Part shown: positions 1-8,709 of the stretch, piece after piece
How positions within the stretch are numbered: position 1 is the stretch's first letter
Layout of the letters: every line of letters starts with the position of its first letter
Source of the DNA: Actinoplanes aureus
Lineage (GTDB): Bacteria; Actinomycetota; Actinomycetes; Mycobacteriales; Micromonosporaceae
DNA length: 64,000 nucleotides
Assembly (NCBI RefSeq): GCF_015704865.1
Contig: NZ_JADQTO010000016.1
Span: forward strand, 62,001-126,000
Direction of reading: 5' to 3'
Position numbers and translations under genes: made by a program
The notes under the pieces: model-generated
Told to the model about the DNA's origin: nothing
Databases searched by the model: none
The model's input: the letters and a program-made list of their open reading frames with translations, nothing else

Positions 1-561
1 GCGTCCGCGATGAGCGGGGCGCTCTCCGAGACCACCTTCAACTTCTTCGGGAAGATGAAGTACATGCGGCTGTACGAGGGCATGCTCGCCACTCCGGTGC
101 GGCCCATCGAGATCGCGCTCGGCGAGCTGGCCTGGGCGATGATCCGCGGCAGCATCTACTCGGCGGCCTTCCTGGTGATCATGGTGGCGATGGACCTGAC
201 CACGCCGGGGCGGGCACTGTCCGCCTTCCCCGCGACGGTCCTGGTGGGCTTCGCCTTCGGTGCGCTGGGCATGATGACGTCCACGCTGATCCGCAGCTGG
301 CAGGACTTCGACCTGATCGGCTCGGCACAGTTCGCGCTCTTCCTCTTCTCGGGCACGTTCGTGCCGGCGACGGCGTACCCTGCGGCGCTGCGCTGGCTGG
401 TGGAGGTCACTCCGCTGTACCGGTCGGTGGACCTGATCCGGGGCATCACCACCGGCACCGTCGGCTGGGTGCAGGCGCTCGACGTGGTGTACCTGCTGGT
501 TCTGCTCGCTGTCGGACTCGCCGTGGCGGGTCGCCGGATGGAGCGCATGCTCTGCAAGTGA
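1..561 (+). CDS. ABC-2 type exporter permease, 3' part
   Basis: The frame is open from the first base of the window, so the true start lies upstream; an internal ATG at 10 is probably not the start. The visible 186 residues hold about five hydrophobic segments and end in a short basic tail after the last helix, as in the membrane subunit of ABC-2 drug or polysaccharide exporters of the DrrB/NodJ type. It would form the channel for an ATPase encoded upstream, outside the window. A GC-rich hairpin directly after the stop suggests the operon ends here. The substrate cannot be inferred. Confidence 0.75.
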   Translation, partial: ASAMSGALSETTFNFFGKMKYMRLYEGMLATPVRPIEIALGELAWAMIRGSIYSAAFLVIMVAMDLTTPGRALSAFPATVLVGFAFGALGMMTSTLIRSWQDFDLIGSAQFALFLFSGTFVPATAYPAALRWLVEVTPLYRSVDLIRGITTGTVGWVQALDVVYLLVLLAVGLAVAGRRMERMLCK

Positions 562-564
562 GCC

Positions 565-582
565 CGCCGGCCCCGGCCGGCG
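565..582 (+). terminator. GC-rich hairpin after the exporter permease
   Basis: Eight-base arms CGCCGGCC and GGCCGGCG are perfectly complementary and begin four bases after the stop codon. No T tract follows, as is common for terminators in high-GC actinobacteria. Confidence 0.45.
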
Positions 583-762
583 GTCCGTTCCGGCGGCCGG
601 ATACCCGTTCGGCTGTCCCTGGTGTGCCGGAGCCTGACGAAGGAGGTTAGGGCGGGCCGTTGCCGGGCAACAAGCAATCGGGTCGTAATCGCACCTCGCG
701 GCGGGGAAGTGCGGCGTGCGGGACGACCGGAGCCGTCGCTTGACCCGGAGGGAAGCCCCGCC

Positions 763-1887
763 ATGAAACTTCTTCGCCACAAGTCCGAGGAGCCCGCGCG
801 GCACTCCTCGGCCGACGGCCCCGAGGCCGCGGATGCGCGGCAGCGCGGTGCCGAAGACTACGACACGTCCGCCGCCGCAACGGTCCGTACCGGCGAGGAC
901 CGTGACAACGACCTGGACGCGCCCGGACCGGACGCCGGACCGGACAGCCCGGCCCAGTTGCACTTCAAGGGAATCTGGGCGGCCGTCCGGCGGACGTTCA
1001 AGCAGTTCTCCGAGGACAACGTCTCCGACTGGGCGGCCGCGCTCACCTACTACGGTGTGCTGTCGATCTTCCCGGCCATGATCGTACTGATCTCCCTGCT
1101 CGGCCTGGTCGGCACCGACGGCCAGAAAGCGGTGAGCAACGCCGTCGAGGAGATCGCCCCCAACGAGCAGTTGCAGACCCTCGTCGACACCGTGCTCGGC
1201 CAGGTGCAGAACCAGGGCACCGCCGGATTCGCGGCGCTCATCGGTCTGGCGGTCGCCTTCTGGTCGGCGTCGGGCTACATCGCCGCGTTCATGCGCGCCT
1301 CGAACGCCATCTACGACGTGCCCGAGGGCCGGCCGGTCTGGAAGACCCTGCCGATCCGGGTCGGCGTCACCGCCCTGGTCGGCGTGATGCTGGTCGCCTC
1401 CGCCGCCATCGTGATCTTCACCGGGGACATCGCCCGGGTGGTCGGTGAGCAGATCGGGCTGGGCGGAGCCGCCGTCACGACCTGGAACATCGCCAAGTGG
1501 CCCGTCCTGGTGGCGCTGGTCAGCCTGATGTTCGCGGTCCTCTACTGGGCCTCGCCGAACGCGAAGACCGGCGGTTTCCGGTGGGTCAGCCCGGGCGGCA
1601 TCTTCGCGGTCGTGCTCTGGGTGGCGGCGTCCGCGGCGTTCGCCCTCTACCTGGCGAACTTCGCCAACTACAACAAGACGTACGGCACGCTCGGTGGTGT
1701 CATCGCCTTCCTGGTCTGGCTGTGGATCTCCAACATGGCGATCATGCTGGGCGCCGAGCTCGACGCGGAGCTCGAGCGGGGCCGGGCGATCGCCGCCGGT
1801 CACCCGGCCGACGACGAGCCGTTCCTGGAACTGCGCGACACCCGCAAGCTGAAGAAGGGGAGCGAGCAGGGCCTGAGTCAGGGTTGA
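763..1887 (+). CDS. YihY/BrkB family inner-membrane protein
   Basis: The start is ATG 763, with GGAGGGAAG at 749-757 upstream; the frame extends further 5' but without a comparable site. The 374-residue protein has an acidic, probably disordered N-terminus of about 65 residues, then the YihY/BrkB domain with about six transmembrane helices. It shows the family hallmarks: an SDWAAALTYYGVLSIFP stretch in the first membrane segment and a GTLGGVIAFLVWLWISN stretch near the end. The family was once misnamed ribonuclease BN; its role is unsettled (transporter or envelope function). It appears monocistronic, with hairpins on both sides. Confidence 0.85.
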   Translation: MKLLRHKSEEPARHSSADGPEAADARQRGAEDYDTSAAATVRTGEDRDNDLDAPGPDAGPDSPAQLHFKGIWAAVRRTFKQFSEDNVSDWAAALTYYGVLSIFPAMIVLISLLGLVGTDGQKAVSNAVEEIAPNEQLQTLVDTVLGQVQNQGTAGFAALIGLAVAFWSASGYIAAFMRASNAIYDVPEGRPVWKTLPIRVGVTALVGVMLVASAAIVIFTGDIARVVGEQIGLGGAAVTTWNIAKWPVLVALVSLMFAVLYWASPNAKTGGFRWVSPGGIFAVVLWVAASAAFALYLANFANYNKTYGTLGGVIAFLVWLWISNMAIMLGAELDAELERGRAIAAGHPADDEPFLELRDTRKLKKGSEQGLSQG

Positions 1888-1907
1888 CCCGCTCCTTCAC
1901 GCCTGTC

Positions 1908-1943
1908 ATCGGCGTGCCGTCGCATCCGCGGCGGCACGCCGAT
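1908..1943 (+). terminator. Hairpin terminator after the BrkB gene
   Basis: A perfect 12-bp inverted repeat, ATCGGCGTGCCG and CGGCACGCCGAT, with a 12-base loop lies 20 bases after the stop codon. It has no T tract. Confidence 0.6.
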
Positions 1944-2009
1944 CGCTGTTTCCGGCCCTGCCGCTGCCGCTCGCGGCGGCGCCCGGCGCCCGATCGCGCC
2001 CGCCGAACT

Positions 2010-2112
2010 TTCGTGTCAAAGTGCAAAAGTTTTTATTGATCATGCAGAAGGTATGGACCGGAGAGACGGAACGGGCTTAATGTGACGGGCACCACTTCAT
2101 CGGAGGTGTTCG
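2010..2112 (+). promoter_or_regulatory. AT-rich promoter/operator region of the ROK-sugar ABC operon
   Basis: This interval contains a local AT-rich patch (about 2014-2045, with runs such as AAAAGTTTTTATTGA) in otherwise very GC-rich DNA, and ends in GGAGG at 2102-2106 ahead of the TTG start. It is the only plausible promoter region for the next five genes and a likely operator for the ROK repressor, but no exact operator can be fixed by eye. Confidence 0.35.
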
Positions 2113-3345
2113 TTGTACCTGACCGATGCACCCCATCTGCGGATCCTCCGCCTGTTACGTGACGAGGGCCCAGTCTCCCGCGCGGAGCTGGGTGATCGTC
2201 TCGAGTTGAGCCGGCCGCGCCTCCTCGCCGAGGTCGAGCGGCTGGTGGCTGCCGGGCTCATCGCCGAGGCGGGGATGGCCGCTTCCCGGGGCGGCCGCCG
2301 CTCGACGCTTGTCGAGTTGCATCCGGGGCTGCGGTTCGCCGCGGTCGACCTGGGCGCCACCTCGATCGACGTCGAGGTGACGAACGGCCGGCTGGAGCCG
2401 CTCGCGGCGTACCGGGAGGCGACCGACATCCGCTCCGGGCCGAGGGCGATCCTGCACCGGGTCAACGATCTGCTGGCCAAGGCGAAGGCCGAGGGTGTGT
2501 ACGAGCGGCTCGACGCGGTCGGCATCGGCGTGCCGGGTCCGGTCAGCTTCCGCGACGGCGTTCCGGTCTCCCCGCCGATCATGCCGGGCTGGGACCGGTA
2601 TCCGGTGCGCGAGCTGCTCGCTCGCGAGCACGGCTGCCCGGCGGTGGTGGACAACGACGTCAACATAATGGCGATCGGGGAGCGCCACGGCGGGGTCGCG
2701 CACTCCGTCGACGACTTCCTCTTCGTCAAGATCGGGACCGGGGTGGGTTGTGGCATCCACCTGGCCGGCGCGGTCTTCCGCGGAGTGGACGGGTGTGCCG
2801 GCGACATCGGGCACATTCAGGTCGAACCGGGTGGCCCGGCCTGCTCGTGCGGCAACACCGGCTGCCTGGAGGCGCTGTTCAGCGGCGCGGCACTGGCTCG
2901 GGACGCCCTCGCGGCGGCCCGTTCCGGCGAGTCGCCCGCCCTCGCTCAGCGCCTCGCGGCGGCGCGGCCGGCTCGCTCCGGCTCCGGCCGCGCGGCCCGG
3001 GGCGGGTCCGAGAGCGGCGCGGTGGTCACCGCGAAGGACGTCGCCGACGGTGCCGCCGAGGGCGACATCGCCTGCATCCGGTTGATCCGCGACGGCGGTC
3101 GCCGGGTCGGCGGTGTCCTCGCCACGCTGGTCTCCTTCGCCAATCCGTCGATGATCGTCATCGGGGGCGGGTTGGCGCAGCTCGGGCACGTGCTGCTCGC
3201 TGAGATCCGCAGCGTCGTCTACCGCCGGTCGCTGCCGCTGGCCACCGGCAACCTCCCGGTCGTCCTTTCTGAGCTGGGCAGCCGCGCCGGGGTGACCGGC
3301 GCCGCCGTGCTGGCCAGCGACTCCGCTTTCGAGCAGGCGTCATGA
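2113..3345 (+). CDS. ROK family transcriptional regulator
   Basis: The start is TTG, six bases after GGAGG. The 410-residue protein has an N-terminal winged helix-turn-helix (about residues 5-55) and a ROK sugar-kinase-like domain. Visible motifs are the phosphate-binding AVDLGATS, the VDNDVN segment, and the zinc motif GHIQ...CSCGNTGCLE. A low-complexity Arg/Ser/Gly insertion lies near residues 275-300. ROK regulators usually repress sugar operons and are released by a sugar ligand. The gene overlaps the ATPase gene by ATGA, so it is first in the operon it probably controls. Confidence 0.88.
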   Translation: MYLTDAPHLRILRLLRDEGPVSRAELGDRLELSRPRLLAEVERLVAAGLIAEAGMAASRGGRRSTLVELHPGLRFAAVDLGATSIDVEVTNGRLEPLAAYREATDIRSGPRAILHRVNDLLAKAKAEGVYERLDAVGIGVPGPVSFRDGVPVSPPIMPGWDRYPVRELLAREHGCPAVVDNDVNIMAIGERHGGVAHSVDDFLFVKIGTGVGCGIHLAGAVFRGVDGCAGDIGHIQVEPGGPACSCGNTGCLEALFSGAALARDALAAARSGESPALAQRLAAARPARSGSGRAARGGSESGAVVTAKDVADGAAEGDIACIRLIRDGGRRVGGVLATLVSFANPSMIVIGGGLAQLGHVLLAEIRSVVYRRSLPLATGNLPVVLSELGSRAGVTGAAVLASDSAFEQAS

Positions 3346-4901
3346 CCGCCCCGGAGCCAGAGGAGAGCGCGGTGCCGCAGGGCACGGAGGACCAGGTGGT
3401 GCTGCGGCTGCACGACGTGGTCAAGATCTTCCCGGGCGTACGTGCTCTGGACGGCGTACAACTCGAGGTGCGCGCCGGCGAGGTGCACTGCCTGCTCGGG
3501 CAGAACGGCGCCGGCAAGTCCACCCTGATCAAGGTGCTGGCCGGCGTGCACCACGCCGACGCCGGTGAGATCACCTGGCGGGGCGAGCCGTTCGCTCCGG
3601 GCACGCCGCAGGCCGCGATGCGGGCCGGGATCGCGACGATCTACCAGGAGCTGGACCTGGTCGACGACCTGTCGGTGGCGGAGAACGCGTTTCTGGGTCA
3701 CGAGCCGAGCCTGTTCGGCTTCACCCGGCGGCGGGTCACGGCGTCGCGTACCAGGGAGATCCTGGCCCGGCTCGGCCATGCCGAGATCTCACCGCGCCGC
3801 CTGGTCCGCTCCCTGCCGGCCGCCGCCAAGCAGGTGGTGAGCATGGCCCGCGCGCTATCCCACGACGCCCGGCTGATCGTGATGGACGAGCCGAGTGCCG
3901 TGCTCGCCCACGACGAGGTGGCGAACCTGTTCCGGATCATCCGGGAGCTGACCGCGCAGGGGATCGCGGTCATCTACATCTCGCACCGGCTGGACGAGAT
4001 CCGCGACATCGGTGACCGGGTGACCGTGCTGAAGGACGGCCGGACCACCGCGGCGAACCTGCCGGCCCGCACCACACCCACCCGTGAGCTGGTCGGAAAG
4101 ATGACCGGCCGCTCCATCGAGTACGTCTTCCCGCCCGGCCGGGACGCACCTCCCGAAGAGGACCCGCTGCTGGTGGTGGAGAACCTGACCCGGTCCGGCG
4201 AGTTCGCCGACGTGAGTCTGACGGTCCGCCCCGGCGAGATCGTGGGGATCGCCGGGCTGGTCGGCTCCGGCCGGTCCGAGCTGCTGGAGACCATTTTCGG
4301 CGCTCGCCGCCCGGACGCCGGCACCGTCAAGCTGGCCGGGAAGCCGGTCCGCAGTGTCGAGGCCGCGGTGCGTGGCGGGATGGGGATGGCCCCGGAGGAG
4401 CGCAAGAGTCAGGCGCTGCTGCTGGACGAGCCGATCTTCAAGAACATGACGCTGGCGTCGTTCACCAAGTTCGCCAAGGTGGGGTTCACCGACACCGGCG
4501 GTGAGCGGGCCGCGTCCGAGCGGACCGCGAAGTCGCTGGAGCTGCGCCCGCCCGGCGTGATCCGGCCGGTGCGCACGCTGTCCGGCGGCAACCAGCAGAA
4601 GGTGGTGGTCGGCCGCTGGCTGCTCGGCGGGACCCGGCTGCTGCTGCTCGACGAGCCGACCCGGGGCGTGGACGTGGGCGCCCGGGCCGAGCTCTACCAG
4701 GTCATCCGCGACCTCGCCGAACGCGGGGTGGGCGTGCTGCTGGTCTCCAGCGAGGTGCCCGAGGTGCTCGGTCTGGCCGACCGGGTGCTGGTGATGCGCG
4801 AGGGCCACATGATCCACGAGTCTCCGGCTGCGGAGATCGACGAGGACACCGTTCTGAACCTCGTGATGGCGGGGTCGCTGCTGGAAGGGGAGCCGGCATG
4901 A
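3342..4901 (+). CDS. Sugar ABC transporter ATP-binding protein (RbsA/XylG type)
   Basis: The 519-residue protein is a tandem ATPase. Domain 1 has Walker A GQNGAGKST (about residues 53-61) and Walker B VMDEPSA. Domain 2 has a degenerate P-loop GLVGSGRSE but a good signature LSGGNQQK and LLLLDEPTRGVD. This two-domain layout with one degenerate site is typical of CUT2 monosaccharide importers such as ribose, xylose and inositol systems. It overlaps the regulator by four bases and would energise the permease encoded downstream. Confidence 0.93.
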   Translation: MTAPEPEESAVPQGTEDQVVLRLHDVVKIFPGVRALDGVQLEVRAGEVHCLLGQNGAGKSTLIKVLAGVHHADAGEITWRGEPFAPGTPQAAMRAGIATIYQELDLVDDLSVAENAFLGHEPSLFGFTRRRVTASRTREILARLGHAEISPRRLVRSLPAAAKQVVSMARALSHDARLIVMDEPSAVLAHDEVANLFRIIRELTAQGIAVIYISHRLDEIRDIGDRVTVLKDGRTTAANLPARTTPTRELVGKMTGRSIEYVFPPGRDAPPEEDPLLVVENLTRSGEFADVSLTVRPGEIVGIAGLVGSGRSELLETIFGARRPDAGTVKLAGKPVRSVEAAVRGGMGMAPEERKSQALLLDEPIFKNMTLASFTKFAKVGFTDTGGERAASERTAKSLELRPPGVIRPVRTLSGGNQQKVVVGRWLLGGTRLLLLDEPTRGVDVGARAELYQVIRDLAERGVGVLLVSSEVPEVLGLADRVLVMREGHMIHESPAAEIDEDTVLNLVMAGSLLEGEPA

Positions 4902-4954
4902 CCGTCTACACCGAGCGGCACCCGGCCGCTCCGATGAGACGAGGCACAGCATGA
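4898..4954 (+). CDS. Possible 18-residue bridging ORF between ATPase and permease genes
   Basis: The ATG shares ATGA with the ATPase stop, and its own TGA shares ATGA with the permease start, so it exactly bridges the 49-base gap between the two genes. The peptide would read MTVYTERHPAAPMRRGTA. It resembles no known protein. Its likely value, if real, is translational coupling: ribosomes finishing the ATPase could restart and be delivered to the permease start. Coincidence in GC-rich DNA is possible. Confidence 0.3.
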   Translation: MTVYTERHPAAPMRRGTA

Positions 4955-5958
4955 TCACTGAGACTCTGCCCGCCGAGAAGCGGGAGCCACGGCGCCTCGA
5001 CGAGGGGACGATCCGCAATCTGGGTCTGATCGGCGTACTGGTGCTCCTAGTGATCATCGGGATCATCACCCGGCCGGAGCTCTACAGCGACCCGGCCTGG
5101 GTGCGGAACAACATCCTGGTGATCCTTCAGCAGGCGTCGGCGATCGGTGTCGTGACGGTCGGGATGACGTTCGTGATCATCGGGGGTGGCATCGACCTGT
5201 CGGTGGGCGCGATCATCGCGCTGGCCGGGGTCTGGTGCACCACGGTCGCCACACAGAGTTTCGGCGCGGCCGGGATGATCTTCACGGCGCTCATGGTCGG
5301 GATCGGGGTCGGGCTGGTCAACGGCCTGCTCATCGCGTACGGAAAACTCGTGCCCTTCATCGCCACCCTGGCGATGCTGGTGGCGGCGCGCGGCCTGGCC
5401 GCGCAGATCTCCGACAAGCAGACGCAGATCTCGACGAACGAGACGATCAACGCGATCGCCACCACCCGGATCTTCGGGATCCCGTTGCTCGTCTACATCC
5501 TGGCCGCGGTGGCGGCCGCCGGCTGGGTGCTGCTGAACCGGACCACGTTCGGTCGCCGCACGGTGGCGATCGGCGGCAACGAGGAGGCGGCCCGGCTGGC
5601 CGGCATCAACGTGAAGCGGCAGACCGTGTTGCTCTATGTCCTCTCCGGACTCTGCTGCGGCATCGCGGCGATCATGCTGACCTCGCAGGCGACAAGCGCG
5701 CAGGCCGGCATGGCCAACCTGTACGAGCTGGACGCCATCGCCGCCGCCATCATCGGCGGCACCCTGCTCAGTGGCGGCCGGGGCACCATCGTCGGCGCGG
5801 TCTTCGGCGTGCTGGTCTTCTCCACCATCACCAACCTCTTCGCGATCAACAACCTCGAGACCGAGGTCCAGAACATGGTCAAGGGCGGCATCATCGTCGC
5901 CGCCGTCTTGATCCAGCAGTTCCGCTATCAGTCACTCACGCAGTTGTTCAAGAAGTGA
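4951..5958 (+). CDS. Sugar ABC transporter permease (RbsC type)
   Basis: The 335-residue protein has eight to ten predicted membrane helices and the conserved BPD_transp_2 features of CUT2 permeases, including the GGGIDLSVGAI segment after the second helix and the AIIGGTLLSGGRGT loop. It forms the membrane channel with the upstream tandem ATPase and downstream lipoprotein. GACGAGG lies shortly before the ATG. Confidence 0.93.
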   Translation: MITETLPAEKREPRRLDEGTIRNLGLIGVLVLLVIIGIITRPELYSDPAWVRNNILVILQQASAIGVVTVGMTFVIIGGGIDLSVGAIIALAGVWCTTVATQSFGAAGMIFTALMVGIGVGLVNGLLIAYGKLVPFIATLAMLVAARGLAAQISDKQTQISTNETINAIATTRIFGIPLLVYILAAVAAAGWVLLNRTTFGRRTVAIGGNEEAARLAGINVKRQTVLLYVLSGLCCGIAAIMLTSQATSAQAGMANLYELDAIAAAIIGGTLLSGGRGTIVGAVFGVLVFSTITNLFAINNLETEVQNMVKGGIIVAAVLIQQFRYQSLTQLFKK

Positions 5959-5978
5959 AATTCGAGACGGGAGCAATA

Positions 5979-7016
5979 ATGTCCGCATTGTCCCGTAGGC
6001 GCGTTCTGTTCGGCGGCGCTGCTGTCGGCGCCGGCGCCCTGCTCACCGCCTGCACCAGTAACAATCCCACCGAGAACACCCAGGTCAACACCAACGAAGG
6101 CAACGACAACGCGGCACCCGGCGAGAAGGTGGTGATCGGGTTCTCCGCCCCGGCCGCCGACCACGGCTGGATCGGCGCGATCACCAGCAATGCCAAGGCT
6201 CAGGCGGGGCAGTACTCCGACGTGGAGCTGAAGCTGACCGAGGCCGGGGCGGACGCGGCGACTCAGCGGGCGGCCATCGCCACGCTGATCGCCGAGAAGC
6301 CCAACATCATCGTGATGCTGCCGTACGACGGCAAGGAACTGAACGCGGCCGGCATCCAGGCGATGCAGGCCGGCATCCCGGTGGTGAACCTGGACCGGGC
6401 GTTCCCCTCGGCGGCCGCGTACCGGCTGCAGATCAAGGGTGACAACTACGGCATGGGGCTGGCCGCCGGTGCGTACATCGGCGCGCAGCTCAAGGCCAAG
6501 GGCGTCAGCAGCCCGGTGATCGGCGAGATCGCCGGCATCGACTCGCTCGAACTGACCCAGGAGCGCTCGCAGGGCTTCACCACGGCCCTCGCGGTGTACG
6601 GCTTCAAGGTCGCCAACCGGCGGGCCGCCGACTTCACGGTCAACGGCGGCCAGCAGGCGGCCACCGACCTGCTGCAGGCGCTGCCCAAGATGGACGCGCT
6701 CTGGAACCACGACGACGACCAGGGCATCGGTGTTCTCGCCGCGATCGACCAGGCGAAGCGCAGCGAGTTCTTCATGGTCGGCGGCGCCGGTTCGAAGGCG
6801 GCGATCGACACGATCACGAAGGACGACAAGGTTCTGAAGGCCACCGTGACGTACAGCCCGTCGATGGCTTCCTCGGCGATCTCTTTGGCCCGCCTGATCG
6901 CTCAAGGCAAGGGGATGAGCGACCTGGTCGAGCTCCAGGTGCCCAAGGAGATCATGCTCTCGTCCGAGACGATCACCAAGGAGAACGCCGCACAGTACGC
7001 CAAGCTCGGGTTCTAA
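5979..7016 (+). CDS. Sugar-binding lipoprotein of the CUT2 importer
   Basis: ATG 5979 follows GACGGGAG. The 345-residue protein starts with a signal sequence carrying a twin-arginine-like SRRRVLFGG and a lipobox LLTAC, so it should be lipid-anchored outside the membrane. The mature part is a periplasmic-binding-protein type 4 fold (FSAPAADHGWIGAI at the start of the domain; DDQGIGVLAAIDQA in the second lobe), as in ribose- and inositol-binding proteins. The ligand is not determined; the dehydrogenase that follows suggests a polyol or pyranose. Confidence 0.9.
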   Translation: MSALSRRRVLFGGAAVGAGALLTACTSNNPTENTQVNTNEGNDNAAPGEKVVIGFSAPAADHGWIGAITSNAKAQAGQYSDVELKLTEAGADAATQRAAIATLIAEKPNIIVMLPYDGKELNAAGIQAMQAGIPVVNLDRAFPSAAAYRLQIKGDNYGMGLAAGAYIGAQLKAKGVSSPVIGEIAGIDSLELTQERSQGFTTALAVYGFKVANRRAADFTVNGGQQAATDLLQALPKMDALWNHDDDQGIGVLAAIDQAKRSEFFMVGGAGSKAAIDTITKDDKVLKATVTYSPSMASSAISLARLIAQGKGMSDLVELQVPKEIMLSSETITKENAAQYAKLGF

Positions 7017-7025
7017 GGGGGCAGC

Positions 7026-8216
7026 ATGTCGCAGGACCTGCGAGTCGGCATGGTCGGCTACGCGTTTATGGGGGCCGCGCACTCGCAGGCCTGGCGCACC
7101 GTCAATCACGTCTTCGATCTGCCCGCACGGGCCCGGATGTCGGTGGTCTGCGGTCGCTCCGCCGGCCAGGTGGCGGACGCGGCCGTCAAGCTGGGCTGGG
7201 AGGGGCACACCACCGACTGGCGATCCGTCGTGGAGAGCGACGACATCGACCTGGTGGACATCTGCACTCCCGGCGACACCCACGCCGAGATCGCGCTTGC
7301 CGCGCTTGCCGCCGGCAAGCACGTTCTCTGCGAGAAACCCCTGGCCAATTCGGTGGCCGAGGCGCGCGAGATGGCCGCGGCCGCAGCCGCAGCCAAAACC
7401 CGCGGGGTACGCGCGATGTGCGGTTACAACTATCGCCGGGTGCCGGCCGTCGCGCTGATGCGTCAGCTCGTGGCGGCCGGCCGGATCGGGACCATCCGTC
7501 ACGTCCGCGCCGTCTACCTCCAGGACTGGATCGTCGATCCGCAGTTCCCACTGGTCTGGCGGTTGCGTAAGGAGATCGCCGGGTCGGGCGCCCTGGGTGA
7601 CATCGGCGCGCACATCGTCGATCTCACCCAGTTCGTCACCGGCCAGTCGATCACCGCGGTGTCGGCGCTGACCGAGACGTTCGTCCGTACCCGTCCGCTG
7701 CCGTCGGCCTCGTCCGGGCTCTCCGCCTCGGGCAACGGCGCCGCTACGGGTGACGTCACGGTTGACGACGCCGCTCTCTTCCTGGCCCGGCTCGACGGGG
7801 GAGCGGTCGCCACGTACGAGGCGACCCGCTTCGCCACCGGCCGGAAGAACGCGCTGCGGGTCGAGCTGAACGGCTCGCTCGGCTCGCTGGCGTTCGACTT
7901 CGAGCGGATGAACGAACTGGAGGTCTACGACGCCACTGTCCCGGCAGCGGAGCAGGGCTTCACCAAGATCCTGGTGACCGAGGCCGAGCATCCGTACATG
8001 GCCGCGTGGTGGCCGCCCGGGCACCTGATCGGGTACGAACACTCCTTCACCCACGAGGTCCGCGACCTGATCGAGGCGATCGCGGCCGGGCAGGACCCGG
8101 CGCCGTCGTTCGCCGACGCGTTGCAGGTGCAGCTGGTCCTGGACGCGGTCGAACGATCCGCGGCCGCGGGCAGCTGGACCGAGGTGGAGCCGGTCCTGGA
8201 GGCCGTCCAGGGCTGA
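7026..8216 (+). CDS. Gfo/Idh/MocA family oxidoreductase
   Basis: The gene begins ten bases after the binding-protein stop, with AAGGGGG as ribosome site. The 396-residue protein has an N-terminal Rossmann domain (GMVGYAFMGAAHS) and the family's catalytic-site signature CEKPLAN followed by the C-terminal alpha/beta domain (GSGALGDIGAHIVDL). Such NAD(P)-dependent enzymes oxidise inositol, glucose or related sugars. As the last gene of the operon it probably acts on the imported sugar. Confidence 0.9.
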   Translation: MSQDLRVGMVGYAFMGAAHSQAWRTVNHVFDLPARARMSVVCGRSAGQVADAAVKLGWEGHTTDWRSVVESDDIDLVDICTPGDTHAEIALAALAAGKHVLCEKPLANSVAEAREMAAAAAAAKTRGVRAMCGYNYRRVPAVALMRQLVAAGRIGTIRHVRAVYLQDWIVDPQFPLVWRLRKEIAGSGALGDIGAHIVDLTQFVTGQSITAVSALTETFVRTRPLPSASSGLSASGNGAATGDVTVDDAALFLARLDGGAVATYEATRFATGRKNALRVELNGSLGSLAFDFERMNELEVYDATVPAAEQGFTKILVTEAEHPYMAAWWPPGHLIGYEHSFTHEVRDLIEAIAAGQDPAPSFADALQVQLVLDAVERSAAAGSWTEVEPVLEAVQG

Positions 8217-8292
8217 CCCTTTGAGACGTCCGCCGGGATCGGTGAGGGACGGCGTGGTTGCGCCCCGCGCCGACCGGTCCGCGGTGGGTGAT

Positions 8293-8326
8293 GCGGGTGC
8301 GTGGGCGGGTCTGCCCGCGCACCCGC
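8293..8326 (+). terminator. Hairpin terminator of the sugar ABC operon
   Basis: Fourteen-base arms GCGGGTGCGTGGGC and GCCCGCGCACCCGC pair with one G-T wobble around a six-base loop, 77 bases after the dehydrogenase stop. Confidence 0.6.
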
Positions 8327-8340
8327 TTCGGCGTGCGTCC

Positions 8341-8476
8341 GCAGTTGCGTGTCCGTTTATGCAAAATGTGAATCGGGTAAACCCGAGAGAACGCTCTTTC
8401 GGGACGGTGTTCGGAAAGCTACCCGCTGGTCACCCCGGCCCAAGAGATCGGTGCTCGCCGATCCCTTGGGCCTTTT
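8341..8476 (+). ncRNA. Candidate small RNA or attenuated leader
   Basis: This stretch has no coding signal but dense secondary structure: hairpin TCGGGT-AA-ACCCGA at 8373-8386, an alternative hairpin in which CCCGA at 8382-8386 pairs with TCGGG at 8399-8403, and a strong intrinsic terminator at the end. It lies after the operon's own terminator and before the next gene, so the second terminator must end another transcript: a small RNA, or a premature transcript from the promoter of the 8709 gene. No known riboswitch class was recognised. The 5' end is a guess. Confidence 0.35.
8437..8476 (+). terminator. Strong intrinsic terminator
   Basis: Arms GGCCCAAGAGATCGG and CCGATCCCTTGGGCC form 14 pairs plus one A-C mismatch around loop TGCTCG, followed directly by TTTT. 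A hairpin with a T tract is unusual for this genome. Confidence 0.8.
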
Positions 8477-8583
8477 CCGATCAAGTCGTGGCCGGTCACG
8501 GGTCGCACGCGCCGTACGCCGGTGATCCGGGCCACGTCGCACGCTCGTATCCGAGGGCAGAGCATTCCACGGATGGAGGCGGC

Positions 8584-8709
8584 ATGACACCCCGGGCAGG
8601 TGAGATCGGTCGATCTAGGACCGACGCCGAGATGGTCCATACTGGAAGCGTTAGCACGAGCGAATGCACGTGCACCTGCACGGGTGACCTCGTCCGGGGA
8701 GGATATTGA
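8584..8709 (+). CDS. Possible 41-residue Cys-bearing small protein
   Basis: ATG 8584 has a good ribosome site (GGAGG at 8575-8579), and the TGA overlaps the ATG of the next gene by one base, as in translational coupling. The peptide ends SECTCTCTGDLVRGGY, with three Cys alternating with Thr. Third-position GC is only moderate for this genome and no family was recognised, so it may be a leader ORF rather than a functional protein. The DNA for the Cys run includes a TGCACGTGCA palindrome at 8665-8674 that could be an operator. Confidence 0.35.
   Translation: MTPRAGEIGRSRTDAEMVHTGSVSTSECTCTCTGDLVRGGY

Noticed and set aside
5928-8054. Very long open frame (over 700 codons) on the minus strand
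   Set aside because: It is antisense to the binding-protein and dehydrogenase genes, is His/Arg/Gly-rich without domains, and arises from high third-position GC.
8341-8476. Structured RNA as a c-di-AMP (ydaO) riboswitch or 6C RNA
   Set aside because: Neither the conserved ydaO core nor two C6-loop hairpins are present.
8221-8583. Upstream extension of the small 8584 ORF
   Set aside because: It crosses two terminator hairpins and has no coding character; only the 8584 start has a ribosome site.
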